64,000 nucleotides of DNA, taken from NCBI GenBank assembly GCA_022376515.1, contig WTXI01000160.1:1-64000 (forward strand), in the 5' to 3' direction. Shown one piece after another: positions 1-12,518 of this stretch. Origin of the DNA: Lactifluus volemus (taxonomy: Eukaryota > Basidiomycota > Agaricomycetes > Russulales > Russulaceae). Each line of letters opens with the position of its first letter. The stretch's first letter is position 1. The position numbers were made by a program, and so were the translations under genes. The notes below the pieces were generated by a model. The model saw nothing but the letters and a program-made list of their open reading frames with translations, was not told the DNA's origin and did not search any database.

Positions 1-74
1 CCTGTGCTTCATGAATAAATAGTCAGGGTACCTGTGATGTCTAACAAATCCCTTTTAAGCACAGGGAGGGGCCC

Positions 75-319
75 CTAGGAATCAGGGTTGACCCCAGGTG
101 GGTATTGAAGCGGGCTATCCAGTGATGCAGAAGCATTATAAAGTTGCCATGGAATACAGTCAATACTGAGGTGAGGTGAGCGATGCAATAGGAAAATGAT
201 GTGGATCCATACCTGGCCTCGATATGGTCAAGTTGTTGATTCATTCCAATGAGCTGCTGCAGCAGTTGTAGCAACAGCTGATGGATAGTAGCTGCCAGTT
301 CAAGTTCAGGTGCAGCCAT
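75..319 (-). CDS. Small hypothetical coiled-coil protein
   Basis: I do not recognise the family. An ATG at 319 opens a leucine/glutamine-rich helix (IHQLLLQLLQQLIGMNQQLD). A GTATGG donor at 212 and a CAG acceptor at 166 define a 47-nt intron. Splicing 319-213 to 165-75 gives a 65-residue frame ending ...QYPPGVNPDS. The N-terminal half looks like a short amphipathic coiled coil. The tail is polar and proline-containing. The spliced frame is more protein-like than the unspliced one, which reads into low-quality sequence. No domain supports a function, and it could be a decayed fragment because it sits beside an ankyrin relic. Confidence 0.4.
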
Positions 320-759
320 GTCAAAACAAGGTATCAAAGAAGGGAGTAGAAATGTGGGCAAAAGGGAATGAACTGCTCTCAGGAGCCATGATGCCCAGCG
401 CAAACATCAGATTTGAAATACTTACCATGCATTGCAGCCCAGAACTGTATGGTGTCCCTTCATCTTCTAAATGCGCCCCTTCCTCCTGCACATGCCCTAG
501 TTGCCCAAAGGTGTCAGAAGCTGATGGACTTCCTTGGGTCTGGAATGCGGGCAGTGTGAGGGTGGGATGGCATGAGGGTGGGATAGCGTGCTACCCTTGT
601 TTTCTAAGTCATTTTATTATGAAGTTTGGACAGCCATGAATGAGTATTTTGCATGTATCATGAGAAACATCTTATGGCCACACCGGTGGGTTCACCTCAG
701 TACCCAGAATTGGTATCCCAGTGTAACTCAGGTATGAACTTACTGGAGGAGTCTAATCG
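320..759. other. Gene-less spacer
   Basis: No convincing coding frame, RNA or repeat is visible between the small coiled-coil gene and the ankyrin relic. Short open frames here lack domains and splice context. Confidence 0.4.
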
Positions 760-1404
760 GATTCACGGCCCCGGAGCTGTTGATTGAACATGGCGCAAAT
801 CTCCACACACGGGACAGCGAGGGGAATAACCATTACACGTTGCGTCAATTCGGGGATATCTCAAGATCATGCAGTTACTACTGGATGGAGGTGCGAAAGT
901 GGATGCACAGGATAACAACAACCTGACTCTGCTTCACCTCGCAATATGCCATGGACATGTCAGGGTTGTGACGCTGCTGATTGAACGTTATGCAAATGTC
1001 CACCATCGGGACGTCAAGGGGAAGACACCATTGCACTTTGCGTCGTATTCGGGAAATCCCAGGATTATGCAATTGCTCCTGTATGAAGGTGCAAAAGTGG
1101 AAAGTGGACGCTGTAGACGCACAGGATAACGACAACTCAACTCTGCCGCACCTTGCAGCATGCCATGGACAAAAAGTTGAAGCCGTGACGTTGCTGGTCA
1201 AACATGATGCAGATATCCATGCCAAACGTGGACGCACAGGATAACAACAACTCGACTCCGCTGCACCTCGCCTCATCCTTGTCAAAGCGCAATCATGTGA
1301 CTGAGCATGTGAAGCTGCTGATCAAACACGGTGCAAATGTCCATGGGCACAGAACGAGAAAGGAGAGACTCATTCTAGTAGTATGTATAGGTTTTTGTTC
1401 ATGA
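760..1404 (+). pseudogene. Ankyrin-repeat gene relic
   Basis: Successive ankyrin units can be read on the plus strand, but in different frames. At 778 there is ELLIEHGANLHTRD. At 869-1110 comes the best block, with LLLDGGAKVDAQD, LTLLHLAICHGH and KTPLHFASYSGN. At 1130-1220 there is another unit (LPHLAACHGQKVEAVTLLVK), and at 1229-1350 a last one (STPLHLASS ... KLLIKHGANVHGH). The unit periodicity of about 33 residues and the TPLHxA and LLIxxGAxV signatures are clear. Frame changes near 850, 1110 and 1225 are not obvious introns, and no start or terminal domain is seen. I therefore call it a decayed fragment of a larger ankyrin gene. Real short introns at some breaks remain possible. Confidence 0.6.
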
Positions 1405-1607
1405 GCTGTCACAGCTAACAGCAGAATGTAAGACCCAAAGTTTGCCAGTGGTCAACAAGAGACATGTCTGAATGTCCCTTATCTAGTAGCGTTAACAAGT
1501 AGATATATCAAATATTCTGTTGACGACTGAATAGCATTTTCACATAGCGCTTATCTACGTACACGTTATCTATGTTGCGTTCAACACCTTCCACTAGCCA
1601 TCGCGCC

Positions 1608-3534
1608 TTAGGTACCCGACAGTGGGTACCCCGACATAATCTGTGTAAACATTTGTAACGCCGCTGCACCCCGAGGTACGTCCTGCCACTCATACGCGGG
1701 AACTTGGTGTCCCGCGCCGAAGACGCGCAGGTACGAGAACGTTCCCGCGTTCTTGTATAGACCAGCGGGCGAACCGTTGACGGTGAAGTTTGCAAACTCC
1801 TGCTCCTTAAACACAGACGAGAACTTCGTGTCTAGGGAGGCGACCTACGGATATAACAGCATGGTCAGAGTGAGAGAGAGTAGAGGACTGGTAGGAGAGA
1901 TGGAGCTGCGCGCACCATGGCCTCAACACCATTAAAGTTGAGGATGAAATCAGCATCGCCGTCGTAGATGATGGTGCGTACACCTTCGTTGATGACCTTC
2001 TCAAGATTCGGACGCGACGTACGCATCCAATCGCCCGTTTCCGCGAATTTTTTGTACACAGACATGTCGGTGATATTCCATGTACGATGAGAGCCAATCT
2101 TGGAAGTCACAGCAGGGTCGTTGAGAAATTTGTCAAGTGCAGGCGGGTACGGGTCAGGATTTGCCATGGGCACATAATAAATATCCCAGTCTCCTATGAG
2201 TGGCTGGAGAATGTTGTCGTTGCAAAAGCTCTGCGCCGCAGAGCAGACTGCGTTGCTCCCGCCATTGTTACAAGCGATGATCTGCGCACTCGTGAAAACG
2301 TGTAAGATTATTTCCAAGAGCCAGAAGGCGAACCTGTGCTTTGCAGCCGCTTGGTTCCAACCAGGAATTATTAGCGCTCAAAATCACCGAGTTTGAGACT
2401 AGAGGGTGATACGGATTCGACTCGGCATACGTGAGATAGCCAGGATATTGTGAGATCGGGTCCTAAATCGACGTTAGCACCGCGTCAGCCGTAGATCGTG
2501 CATGAACATCGTACTGTGAGGCCATTGCCGATACCGAGCACCTTGAGGTTAATGGGCACGCCAGTAACCGTACCGTTCTTGATTGCAGCGTTCTGTTCCA
2601 AGAAGTGGCTGTAGACGTTCACCGTCAACGTTAGGATGTGAACCACACTATGTGACGCACACGGAAAAAGTGGGACCGTAGTGTCCGCCATATGATTCCG
2701 TCCAGATACCAAAGTCACGAGTGGCGTACTGTTTAAATCGTGGATCGGCAAACCAGATTTGAAGGAAGTCCCATACGTCAACAGCGGCCTGCTGGGAGGT
2801 GCCCACTGTTGTGTTTCCGTATGAGAAGCCAGTACCAACAGGCTGGTCAATGAATAGCCTAAGCCGCTACTCAATTTTAACAGGACGAGGCTCGGGTGAA
2901 TGGAGACATACACATTCGCATAGTTGTTCCAGGACGTCGGGTTCAGATCGACACCAGTGCTCTGGTTATTGATGCGACAGGGTCCAAGTTCATGGAACAG
3001 CCCAATCATGCTGGAACTTCCGGGCTAATGAAGTTGGTCAATACCGCAGGTCCTTGAAGCTGTTGATTGTACTCACGCCCCCATTGAACCACGTGATGAG
3101 AGGAGCCGTGTCGGGGTTGTTTCGCGCGGCGAAGAACCAGAACCTATGGACGGGATGTCGATAAGAGGTGAAAAAGTGGATCCCGGAGGTCCGACACGCA
3201 CCAAATGCTTTCATTTTGACTCAAGTCGCCATATCCAGAGGCCTGATAGACGCCAGGGGTAGTTTCTGCAAAACTTAACAACGCAATCTGAGGGAACTGT
3301 AAATAAGATACACGTACCGCAGATGCCGGAATTTTCGACTACACGAAGTTGCCCAGGTATTGGAGTTGACGCACCGCCAACCGCGAAAACGTATTCGAGC
3401 ATCTTGGCTGAAGTAGCGTTGATCGCATCTGGGAAGGCAACACCACCAACAACGCCACGATGAAATGGAATACGGTTCGCGTCGATCAGTGCTGAGAGTG
3501 CAAGTATCGTGAGAAGGATGGTAGGGGCAGGCAT
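1608..3534 (-). CDS. Secreted serine carboxypeptidase (peptidase S10)
   Basis: Removes C-terminal residues from peptides, probably in the secretory pathway, vacuole or outside the cell. The protein starts MPAPTILLTILALSALIDA, a signal peptide. An in-frame ATG lies 7 codons upstream at 3555. Splicing seven short introns restores one continuous frame of roughly 500 residues. Family signatures appear in order: TTPGVYQASGYGDL, WFNGGPGSSSMIG (oxyanion/substrate region), DQPVGTGFSYG, WTESYGGHYGP with the nucleophile Ser (about 2688), IIYDGDADFILNFNG with the catalytic Asp (about 1960), and FGAGHQVPAYE with the catalytic His (about 1693). Asn-X-Ser/Thr sites are frequent. All three catalytic residues are present and each intron has GT..AG ends, so it looks intact. 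Its exact preference (carboxypeptidase Y-like or other) cannot be told. Confidence 0.9.
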
Positions 3535-3588
3535 TTTGGGAAGAAGGATCAACATCTCGATATGTATTTGCGTTTATACTGAAGCTAT

Positions 3589-6500
3589 TGCAGCCCAGTC
3601 GTCCGGCAGTCTAGAAAAGAACTCGAACCTCTCAGATTCAATCAGAACTCATCCCTGGGCCATTTGCCATGGGCGTATGGATTCCAATGGTGGCGGTGTC
3701 CACGACGCAAAAAAGACGACCGAATGGGGTCTAGTATAAAGTGTGATGCTCTGGCATGTTGGTAGCCCCAGCCGGGATGGAGCAATCACTGGAGGCACTG
3801 GTAGCGTCGCTATTCGAACCACGTAGTCAGTAGGTGGCGACCTACGACAATTCTCGTCTTCCCAATTCCCAAGCGTAATCACAAAGCAAGACACAAGAGG
3901 CACGTGCACCACAGTTCAACCGCTCAAGCTCAAGTTCAAGGACCAAGATCCCAAGATGCACAGAGTCTACAAAAAAGCAAAAGTAAGTACGACGTGACGT
4001 ACTTCCATGGACTGTACCGTACACTGCCTCACAGCTGCTGAGAGTCATGAGCATTGTCGTACTCATGCAGACTGGAACATCACGGCGTTAACGCTGGAAC
4101 ACGTGATGCGTTCTCACTCCCTACAACGAGTCTGAGTTCTTCTGATTGGGTTCCATCCACGAAGGTTGGATCTAAATTCACTTGTCAAGAGGAGGGAAGA
4201 ACAACGTTAATCAGCACGTAATTGTCGGGCTTACAAAAAAAATAATGGATTAATCATCGACGTTAGTCTCATTCCTCTTGTCAATTTACTTTGAACTACA
4301 GTAGGTTCCGTCATGTTCTGGGGACCAAGTGGCTCCTGAATCCGACGAAACGTAAACCACCGCATACGGTATAGTGTTTTTTTTTTCTCTTTCCGACCGA
4401 AAACATTTCATGGAATGGAAGCCCGCCATGAGTACTTCCCGGGCCCGAGCCACGCGAGATCTTGAAGAGAGTCGGACTCATCAACGAGGTGGAGGGTCGG
4501 CCCGGCAAGCCTCCCACCGGACAAGGAGACGTTCAAGTCTTCTGGCTAATGGATTTCACCCACTGGCAAAACGAAGCAGTCGTCATCAGCGCCTTACTGG
4601 CCCGCGCTTCCACATGGAGCTCCGCGAAGTCAATCGTTCCTTGACGGGTGCCAAGTTTATCAGATAGATAACCCTCCTTCCTCTTGGGGACACGGCCGTC
4701 GGCCAGTCGCTGTCTTTAATCCCTGCCCACCGATCAGTCCGGCATAGAGTGGGCTCTGTTAACGTTCTGCCAACTTCCACGCTGACCCATTGATTTGTGT
4801 TATCTAGTACCTACTAGTACACACGTTAAACGCCACTATCATCCCAAACTTCAACGTAAAACACTTCCTGCCCAGCCATACGAGAGTATACCAAGGACAT
4901 GATCCACTTGATGCTACCGGACTACTCACACAGAATGTCACTTGAAACAAGCACCAAAAACAAAAAGTTTGGCGGTGTTATAACATGTGTTTTTAGTGGG
5001 TAGGAGGTGACAACATTCTCAAGCGCCACACATTATTGAGTAGGGCGGATGGTAAATCTCCCACTATCTCGGTAATTAGCGACAATTAGTAACTAGCTCT
5101 GAGATAGGTCGCGAACTGAGTTGCAAGCAGCGCGGAGTGCGGTAAGCAGTCTAAGCCAAGACTTGAGCCAAGAGGAGACGGACAGAATGTGACAAAAGAA
5201 TCAATAGAGACGCAAGGAGCTCTAGAAACATCATTAACGAAACCGAGACAATGGGGTATTGGAACTTTTGTAATCACGACACGGACCAGTGTAAAATACA
5301 GAGCTTCGAGACTGAGCAGCCCGCAGCGTAAAAAATTTGTCGTGGCCGAGGTGAGGTTGCGAGGTGCGAGATGAGGTATAGGTGGCATACCGGCGATCCA
5401 TCACTCTCAGAGCATGCAAGATAGCAAGAGAAGGAAGGGGAACAAGTGGAAGGAAGCAATGGGATGGTTCCAAAGACGATGACTGTGTTGACTTTACTAC
5501 GTCATCATCAGAGCTTGCGGCAAGAAACGGCTATAGGGCGACCATTGTGCTGGCGGGCTGCGATGAATGATTGTGTGACTTGTCGCGCGGTTTTGTCCAA
5601 TCCATTCCCCACTATGGAAAGGCTGTGTAGCGAGGGGAGTACTTCTGCAGCTGATTCTCCCTGCCCTTGCAATGCAGGTGCGATGGACGGCTCTAGAAAG
5701 GCAGGTATTTCCAGACTGTGAACAGAGGTAAATGCGCGAAAAAGTTGGGACCATAGCGTGGAATCTATCTCGTCTTGTTGGATCCCTTCAAGTCGCGTCT
5801 CGGAGTTTGAGCGAATCTCAATCTTGAGTGACGTCACGCTAGAGCGGAAGTGCAGAATCTGGCTGCATATATGTGCTACAGAAAAGACTTGACAATCCAA
5901 CATTGAGCACAAGATTTGCCAGAAGTAAGAATTCGCGGAATGATGCGTTGCATTTGAGGGGAACAAGATACAGGCGTCGGAATCCGGATGGAACGACAAG
6001 GTTAGGCGGGATGGCCTGAACAAGTCTAAGTGACCAAAGAACCGAACAGTTTGGGGGATGTCAAAGACACTGGCAAGCTCGGGCTGCCAGTGACAATAAT
6101 GATCGCGGAAGGATACCTTGAAGAATCTGAGTAGAGGGGCATCGATTCGGGCCGCGAGGACTTCCAAATACTCGCTGACACCGTCATATTCCAAGCTAGT
6201 AAGAGCGGGAAGAACAAAGCGGGTCGGGGGCGGCGAGGCTCGGTTTCTTCATTGGGGGTAAGGCGTCGCCGGGCATCCGAAATCAATAATAAGGGATTCG
6301 AGCTTTGGCAGCGCAGACAGGCGTCCAGCCATTGTCTCTGGCGGAATGTCCCTAGGATTGACGTTTATAAGACAAAGAGATGTGAGGTCGCTTGTAGACG
6401 AGAGGAGTCGTGGCAACGACGGAAACGAGACTGCCAAGTTCTCGAGATGTTGTAGACAGGGAGCGGTTCCACTCATGAATGTATCGGGAAGGGAAAGTAC

Positions 6501-7533
6501 CTGATCAAGTACGTGAAATATAAGAGACCTCAACATTGGAAATGGCTTCTGCATTGCCGTGACAACCCTTTCCCATAGAGAACCCAATGGATCATGAATG
6601 TCGATATTGATCCGGCGTACGCGATCACAACGCTCCAATGCGGCAATGAGGTTGCTGAAGATATCTTCGGGGTCGTCCCATTTACCCGACTCATAGTCGT
6701 AGTGGAATAAAATAACAAGGGGAAATGCTGGCCAGACATCCAACAACTTCCTCACGGGTGACTTCTCCGTGCAAAAAAGCCGCAGACCGAGACGGATTGG
6801 TGATCCAAAAATGATGTATCGCCATCGTCGGCATACGTGTACCAACTTCTCCCAACTCCATGGGTGTTCATATTCGCCTTCGTAGATGGCAACTTGATAA
6901 AAATCAAATATCTCTAAGAGGACGTCATCGGAGAGCGATCCGATTGTTACTCGTTGGCCTACACCACACATCACAACTCAGCTATCGTTATGGTTGTTCC
7001 TGATGAGTCTTTACCTGGTCCTTGTTGAATCAAAAATTCCGTTCGTTGATATTCCACAACGCTTTTGCTGTTTGGGTCTATGGAACGGGTATCCATTTGC
7101 ACCAACTCATCAAAGGGGTTGACCAGTGAAATGGATCAGATTTAAAAAAAAACTCAGTCGGCCCGGCAGCCGGAGACTGTGCGACGGTCTGGATGGCCAA
7201 CCGGTTGGCTTGACCCTGCGGTGCGGCCCTCCAGACCGTGGAACACGTTGTCTCCGTCTGCCCGCTCCACTCCCAAGCACGCCGCGAATTCCTCATGCCA
7301 GTCGACCGCGACTCGCCCCTCCGGGTACGTCTCATGGTGGAGAGGCCATGTCCCGTTTTCTCAAAGCCTGCATGGGTCTTGGGCACTTCACGTAAGCACA
7401 GACATACATAATTCATATGTAGTTGAGTCGTATGCTTGCCCTTTCTCCCGTGTCTGACTCGACCTACTGTGCAGCCCAATGAAATGCCAAGCATCGGCAT
7501 TTCTAGTACAGTAGCACTGCAGCGACTATTGCA
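3589..7533 (+). repeat. Tandem segmental duplication, copy 1
   Basis: This block recurs directly downstream as 7534-8733 plus 15013-16950. Shared landmarks are AGTCGTCCGRCAGTCTAGAA at the left end, a highly similar ~750-bp stretch (4310-5110 against 7685-8525), and the whole F-box gene with its upstream leader up to CCTTTCTCCCGTGT near 7440. Copy 1 carries about 0.6 kb (about 3680-4260) absent from copy 2. The 3.5-5.5 kb part has no intact gene: frames such as 4374-4667 are open but differ in frame between the copies, so I read them as relics. Confidence 0.75.
5508..6971 (-). pseudogene. F-box-like gene, copy 1, with a premature stop
   Basis: Single-exon reading of about 488 codons, closely similar to the intact paralogue at 15086-16540. 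The N-terminus SLSDDVLLEIFDFYQV followed by LVHVCRRWRYIIF matches the F-box-like motif of basidiomycete substrate adaptors for SCF ubiquitin ligases. The rest resembles degenerate leucine-rich repeats. The first ATG is 6971. At 6249-6251 the codon is TGA where the paralogue has CGA. The downstream frame (to 5508) stays open and in phase, so one transition truncates the protein near residue 240. A truncated F-box protein lacking half of its recognition region could still be made. No intron signals were seen that would remove the stop. Confidence 0.8.
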
Positions 7534-8733
7534 GTCCAGTCGTCCGACAGTCTAGAAAAGAACTCGAACTGTCTCAGGTTCAATCATGATCAGAGCGCAT
7601 CCCATTTTCCGTGGGCATACGACCTCCGTCTCATTCCTCTTATCAATTTACTTTGATCTTGTGGGATTAAAATGTGGAAGGTTCTGTTGGGGGACCAAGC
7701 GGCTACAGCACCCGACGAAACGTAAACCACCGCATACGGTATGGTGTATTTTTTTTTCGACCCAAAACATTTCATGGAATGGAAGCCCGCCATGAGTACT
7801 TCCCGGGCCCGAGCCATGCGAGATCTTGAAGAGAGTCCATCAACGAGGTGGAGGGTCGGCCCGGCAAGCCTCCCACCGGACAAGGAGACGTTCAAGTCTT
7901 CTGGCTATGGATTTCACCCACTGGCAAAACGAAGAGGTCGGTCGTCGTCAGCGCCTCACAACGCCTGAGCCGGCCCGCGATCTACATGGAACTCCGCGAA
8001 ATGAATCGTTCCTTGACGGGTGCCAAGTTTGACAGGTTTGACACCTTCCCATCTTATCAGATGGATACCCCTATATTCCTCTCGGCGACACGGGCAGTCC
8101 CCCTCTTTAATCCCTGTCCCATCTCTCCCATGAGAAGAAGGATACCGATCAGTCCGGCATAGAGCGAGCTCTATTAACGTACTGCCGACCTCCCCGCTAT
8201 CCATGAACTTGTATTATCTAGTCCATGTTCAACCCCACTAGTATCATCCCAAACTTCAACGTGAAACACTCCCTGCCCAACTATACGAGAATTGCCATGG
8301 CCGACTAAATGCCACCAGACTACTCACACAGAACGTCACTTGACACAAGCACCAAAAATCCAGTCTGGCGGTGTTATAACATGTGTTTTTAGTGGCTAAG
8401 AGTAGTGGCTAGGAGGTGACAACATTCTCAAGCGCCACACATTATTGAGTAAGGCTGATGGTAAATCTCCCACTACTTTATACTTAATCTCAGTAATTAG
8501 CGACAATTAATAACTAGCTCTGACAATAATAGCGATAGGTCGCGAACTGAGTTGCAAGCAGCGCGGGGTGCGGTAAGCAGTGTAAGCCCAGAGGAGACAG
8601 ACAGAATGTGACAAAAAAACCACTGGCAATAGAGACGCAAGGAGCTCTAGGAATATCATTAACGAAACCGAGACAAATGGAGTATAGGTGGCATACCGGC
8701 GGTCCAGGATCACACTCAGAGCACACGAGATAG
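7534..8733 (+). repeat. Tandem segmental duplication, copy 2, left arm
   Basis: Starts at GCAGTCCAGTCGTCCGACAG, matching the start of copy 1, and runs to ...ACACGAGATAG at 8733, matching copy 1 up to about 5424. It contains no intact gene. The open frames near 7741-8162 are frame-shifted relatives of those in copy 1. The arm is cut off by the transposon at 8734 and resumes at about 15013. Confidence 0.75.
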
Positions 8734-8743
8734 CATCAGGAAA
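8734..8743 (+). repeat. Left terminal inverted repeat
   Basis: CATCAGGAAA, complementary to 14999-15008. It coincides with the exact point where similarity to duplication copy 1 stops. Confidence 0.6.
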
Positions 8744-8921
8744 TCCCGGACTGGTGAAATCGGATCAAATTACTACTAACCGAGCGAACTAGCACATATT
8801 CAGTTAATTTATTTAGGCGAGGCCTAACATGTGCCTCAATATATGCAATTAGCTTTAACTTAATTTCACGTGTGTTAAACCATAAATTGTCCTGTATTGA
8901 TTGTATCTAATATGAGATCAT

Positions 8922-11900
8922 TTAATACAAAATTCTGTATAAATGACGGTCTGTGAACGCATTGACAAAAAAGGTATCACAGAGGTCAAGAACGTTGCTA
9001 CTGGTCCATTCAGGGGGGGCATGTACCCCAAATCTCGGGAAAAGGTGAATGCTACGCCGAATCCTGTCCACAGGCACAATACTGCAGATGCAGTAACCTT
9101 CCGCATCCCTCTCGACCGATACTTTGTGAAGGTAATGGTGCGGCATCGGTTCGTCAAAGCGTGTGTACCACTCCACATACGCGAGATGTTGAGGGACTTG
9201 ATAAGTGGGGTCCTCGAATAGGATATGACGTATATTATGAGGGAGAGAGAATATGACACGGATGCGGGCAGCGCGGTAGCCTGGATAACACCAAAATGAC
9301 CAGAAATACGAAATCAAGTTGAAATACTACTTACCTTCGATACCAGTGACATCTCCGTTGCCATCTTCGTTGATGAGAGCCACATCAAAGCGTCCTGGGA
9401 CAAGGCGGCCACGTCCATCTCGGCTTTCGGGTCGGGCATGGACAGAATCCATTGTCGATGTGATCTTTGTGAAGGGGTCGGTACGTAAAAACTTGAGCCG
9501 GTGCCAGACAGCAACTTTCCGGAAGGGTATTTGGACTGTCCATATGCGGCGTTCAAGCTGGGCGGCAGTGAGGCGTGGGTCATTAGCAAGTGCGACGAAA
9601 CGAGCCAGTGCTGTTCTGAACAAGGAAGCACCGTAACGTGCTGTAAGATCCTCGAATGAGACACCATAGACAGTGGGATGCTTGCTGAGATGAAGTACGC
9701 AGTCGAGATTAAGACCTGGTGGTTGCCAGATATCAGTTGGGGAACTCGGAGGAGCCAAGGACCAATCGAGGCGCCATTTGACATGGTATGCATGTCGCAG
9801 AAGCTTTTCCCTTCGTTCCAGCCAGATAGCCATCTGAGAAAACTCGTCCTTGTGGTTGGTTGCGGCATACGCGTCCTTGGCAAAGTCGATATGGAGTCGT
9901 TCGGTGTACTGGGTATTGACGTTATCAGTGGTGCCATATAGTTGAATCGCGGTCGAGTAATGACAGGCCCAGTGAAGCTTCGGGATATTGAACGATTCCC
10001 GGATGCCCAGGACACAAAAGATGTCCTTGCTGTCATGGAAACGCTGAAGAGCGTCATCCATGACAGCAAGTGTCGCATCAGTATGAATAGGATATTGTGC
10101 AAGGTACAAAAAGTCCAGCAGGGCACGCACACATGCAAGTAGTCTTGCATTCGAGAGGCCATCCGGTAATTGAGTGTCAATGACAAGTCCTAAAAGAATC
10201 CGGCACATGTAATCATGTTCCTCCCCTGAGACACGCGAAAGACTGGAGATCCCCTTCATGAAAAGTCGGATATTGTGGTTAGGGGGCATGCGCCGACAGC
10301 GGGCGTCCACTTCCGTTGCACCACAGGCCTGGACAACCCAATTGATAAGGTGCTTCATGATCCCCTGGTATAGTTGGTGCAAGACGTCTGGTGTGATGGA
10401 CCGGTTAATGTGAGAATAAGGGAGGTCGAGCCAGTATGGCTGGTAAACGGGTCGAATTCTTGCATCCTTGCAGACTCGAAGAAAGTTTGCTGGGTCATCA
10501 TGGAATGAATCGAGCGCTTCTATGGCCGCCGCGAGATCACGGAGAGCGGGTCCATCTTCAGCATTGTACTCCCCAAGCATGTCACGGCCAACAGGACATG
10601 TAGGACACTCGCCACTGTACACACATGTTGTGAGGACATGCTCGGGATAGTCGCTCACGATGCATGCGAGAAGGGGGTGGGCGCGGTACACAATTCCTCG
10701 GCTCGACGTCATGAATGTCCCATCGGCACCTGCAGTTTGAATGGAGGAGAAAATGCGACCCATACAAGCATGGTACAAGTTCGCAAGGAGGCGGCGTCGA
10801 GCAGATACATTGGTGACGTGTTGCAGGCGGGTTGTTGGGAGATAGCCGAGGAGGACATAGGCACGAGATGAGGGCTTCCGACGGATTTCTTTCGGGATAT
10901 TCCCAATCGTAAGATACACAGGATATGCACTTTTGTTGCGAAAGAGGGTGAGCTGAGTTTTGTCGGTGGAAACAATGAGTGGGATAATGGTAGCGCCTGG
11001 CTTGTCTAGCTCCACTGCCTCCTGTAACGCACGGTGGGTAAGTCACTAAGTTGACAACTTGGCATTAGGACTCACCTGTGTTGACCACCACCACCTCCCT
11101 GTGTGCATATCGTGGTACACACGAGTTGTCCTTTCTTCGCTAGTGAAGTGCCTCTCGGGAGCGACGACGAGGTAAGGGGAAAAAGCCGGATCACCAAACA
11201 AAGCTTGTATACAAGCCAAAACATCGCGTATGTACACGTCACAAACCTCGTCGCTGACCATGATCTCGTGACGTTCAAACCTCGGTCTTCCTGGAAGCCC
11301 CATATCAATAACTCGGTTGAGCTCCTCTGAGCTTTTGTATGATAACCCGAGGGCTTCCACAACCTACAGGTGAGTTAACAGTGGATTTACTGGTGTCCAA
11401 TGGCCATTGAGCCAGCTTACCCCATCAATTTTCATCAGATCTGTGAATGCCGTTGAGCTTGGTCCCTGACACTTGGCCCATCTGGCCACCTCCCAGTCCC
11501 TCTGCGATATGAAAGGTCCGTATGGGTTGTCCAAACCTGTTCCTAGAGCTTGCATATATTGATTATTTGCATCCAATATCTTCTCCTGATATGCCCGGCC
11601 GGCATCTGGATTTGGGAACTTGACGACGAACGGTTTCTGACTGAGAGCATCCTCTGCACCACCTCGCACCCGGAATGGATCCTCATGCAGTGTCGCATCT
11701 GTCGCATCTGTCATGCTATCGGTGTCGTCAAAGAACCCATATGGTTCTGAGTATGCCGATGGCCGATTTGGCTCTATCCTGTGTTCATGTTCTTGATTGT
11801 CAGCGTCTGCTATGTCCTCGTCCTCGTCATCTAGGCCTCCGAGCATCCAAGATTCTGATTGCATTGACTCGAAAATGCTTGCAGAATCTGATGCCGATGA

Positions 11901-12182
11901 GCTAGCATCCCAGTTCGAGTTGTCCCCGTCCGCCATTATGTCATCGTCAAAGTCCGCGTAGTTCCCAAACAGATCGCCTTCGGGTTCAACAGACAGTGAG
12001 TATGGGTCAAAGTCTATGTTGTCATGGTTGACAGGTGTCTCGTCCACAGGCATGTCATCATCATGGCATGGCAGATCCGGGTCTGCAAAAGCATGGCACC
12101 GCGGGTCGGTTGAGGTGCGTATGTGATTGCGCCAGCCGGTACGTTTCACACTGGCGCCACATCCTGGACACGAGAGCGGCAT
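8922..12182 (-). CDS. Plavaka-type transposase (KDZ superfamily)
   Basis: Probable cut-and-paste DNA transposase. Four exons (12182-11421, 11363-11076, 11021-9335, 9280-8922) join with canonical 54-57 nt introns into an exact frame of 1031 residues. The start MPLSCPGCGASVKRTGWRNH is a short zinc-binding motif (C-x2-C ... H), as is usual in these proteins. An acidic linker rich in Asp/Ser follows. The core has features I associate with Plavaka transposases: YVLLGYLPTTRL, the pair ECPTCPVGRDMLGEY, TPDVLHQLYQGIMKHLINW and NTQYTERLHIDFAKDAY. The last exon gives RSIHLFPRFG and FVNAFTDRHLYRILY. No stops or frameshifts were found, so it is potentially active. The family call is from recalled motifs; catalytic acidic residues were not assigned with certainty. 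Confidence 0.85.
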
Positions 12183-12518
12183 CGTATGGAACTGGTGAGA
12201 CGCGTCTGAGGCCTCCTACTTGGTGTGTACGCTTATAAGTCTCCTAATTTTGTCTAATGTTGCCTAGTGTGTATAAAATTGATCCAACCCCTCCCCCCCC
12301 TTTTTTTTTTCTCTCTCCGCCCTTACCCGTTGCGACCCTTACCCTGGCAATCATCGCAGAGTTCGTGAACCCATGGGCCTTCCTGCAGTGTGAAGATGCG
12401 TGCCGCGTGCGTATGAATCACCTGACTAAATTTGCCTAACGCTTTTTTTTTTCACTCCGCCTCGTTAAACAAACGCGTACCTCAAAGCGGCAATCATCCC
12501 TTTTTTCTTCCTGCCATC
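12183..12518. promoter_or_regulatory. Divergent promoter inside the transposon
   Basis: A 336-bp spacer separates the starts of the transposase (minus) and the DUF6532 gene (plus). It holds homopolymeric C and T runs near 12290-12310 and 12443-12452. No defined factor sites are recognised. Shared control of both genes is an inference from the head-to-head arrangement. Confidence 0.45.

Noticed and set aside
1508..2097. Overlapping minus-strand frames near the carboxypeptidase 3' end
   Set aside because: They are out-of-phase readings of the exons holding the catalytic Asp and His.
7078..7500. Open frames on both strands near 7.1-7.5 kb
   Set aside because: Different frames open on both strands without motifs; only partly conserved in the duplicate copy near 16.7-16.9 kb.
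9314..10186. 290-residue open frame antisense-frame to the transposase exon
   Set aside because: It overlaps the main transposase frame on the same strand in another phase, has no domain, and breaks against the spliced 1031-residue product.
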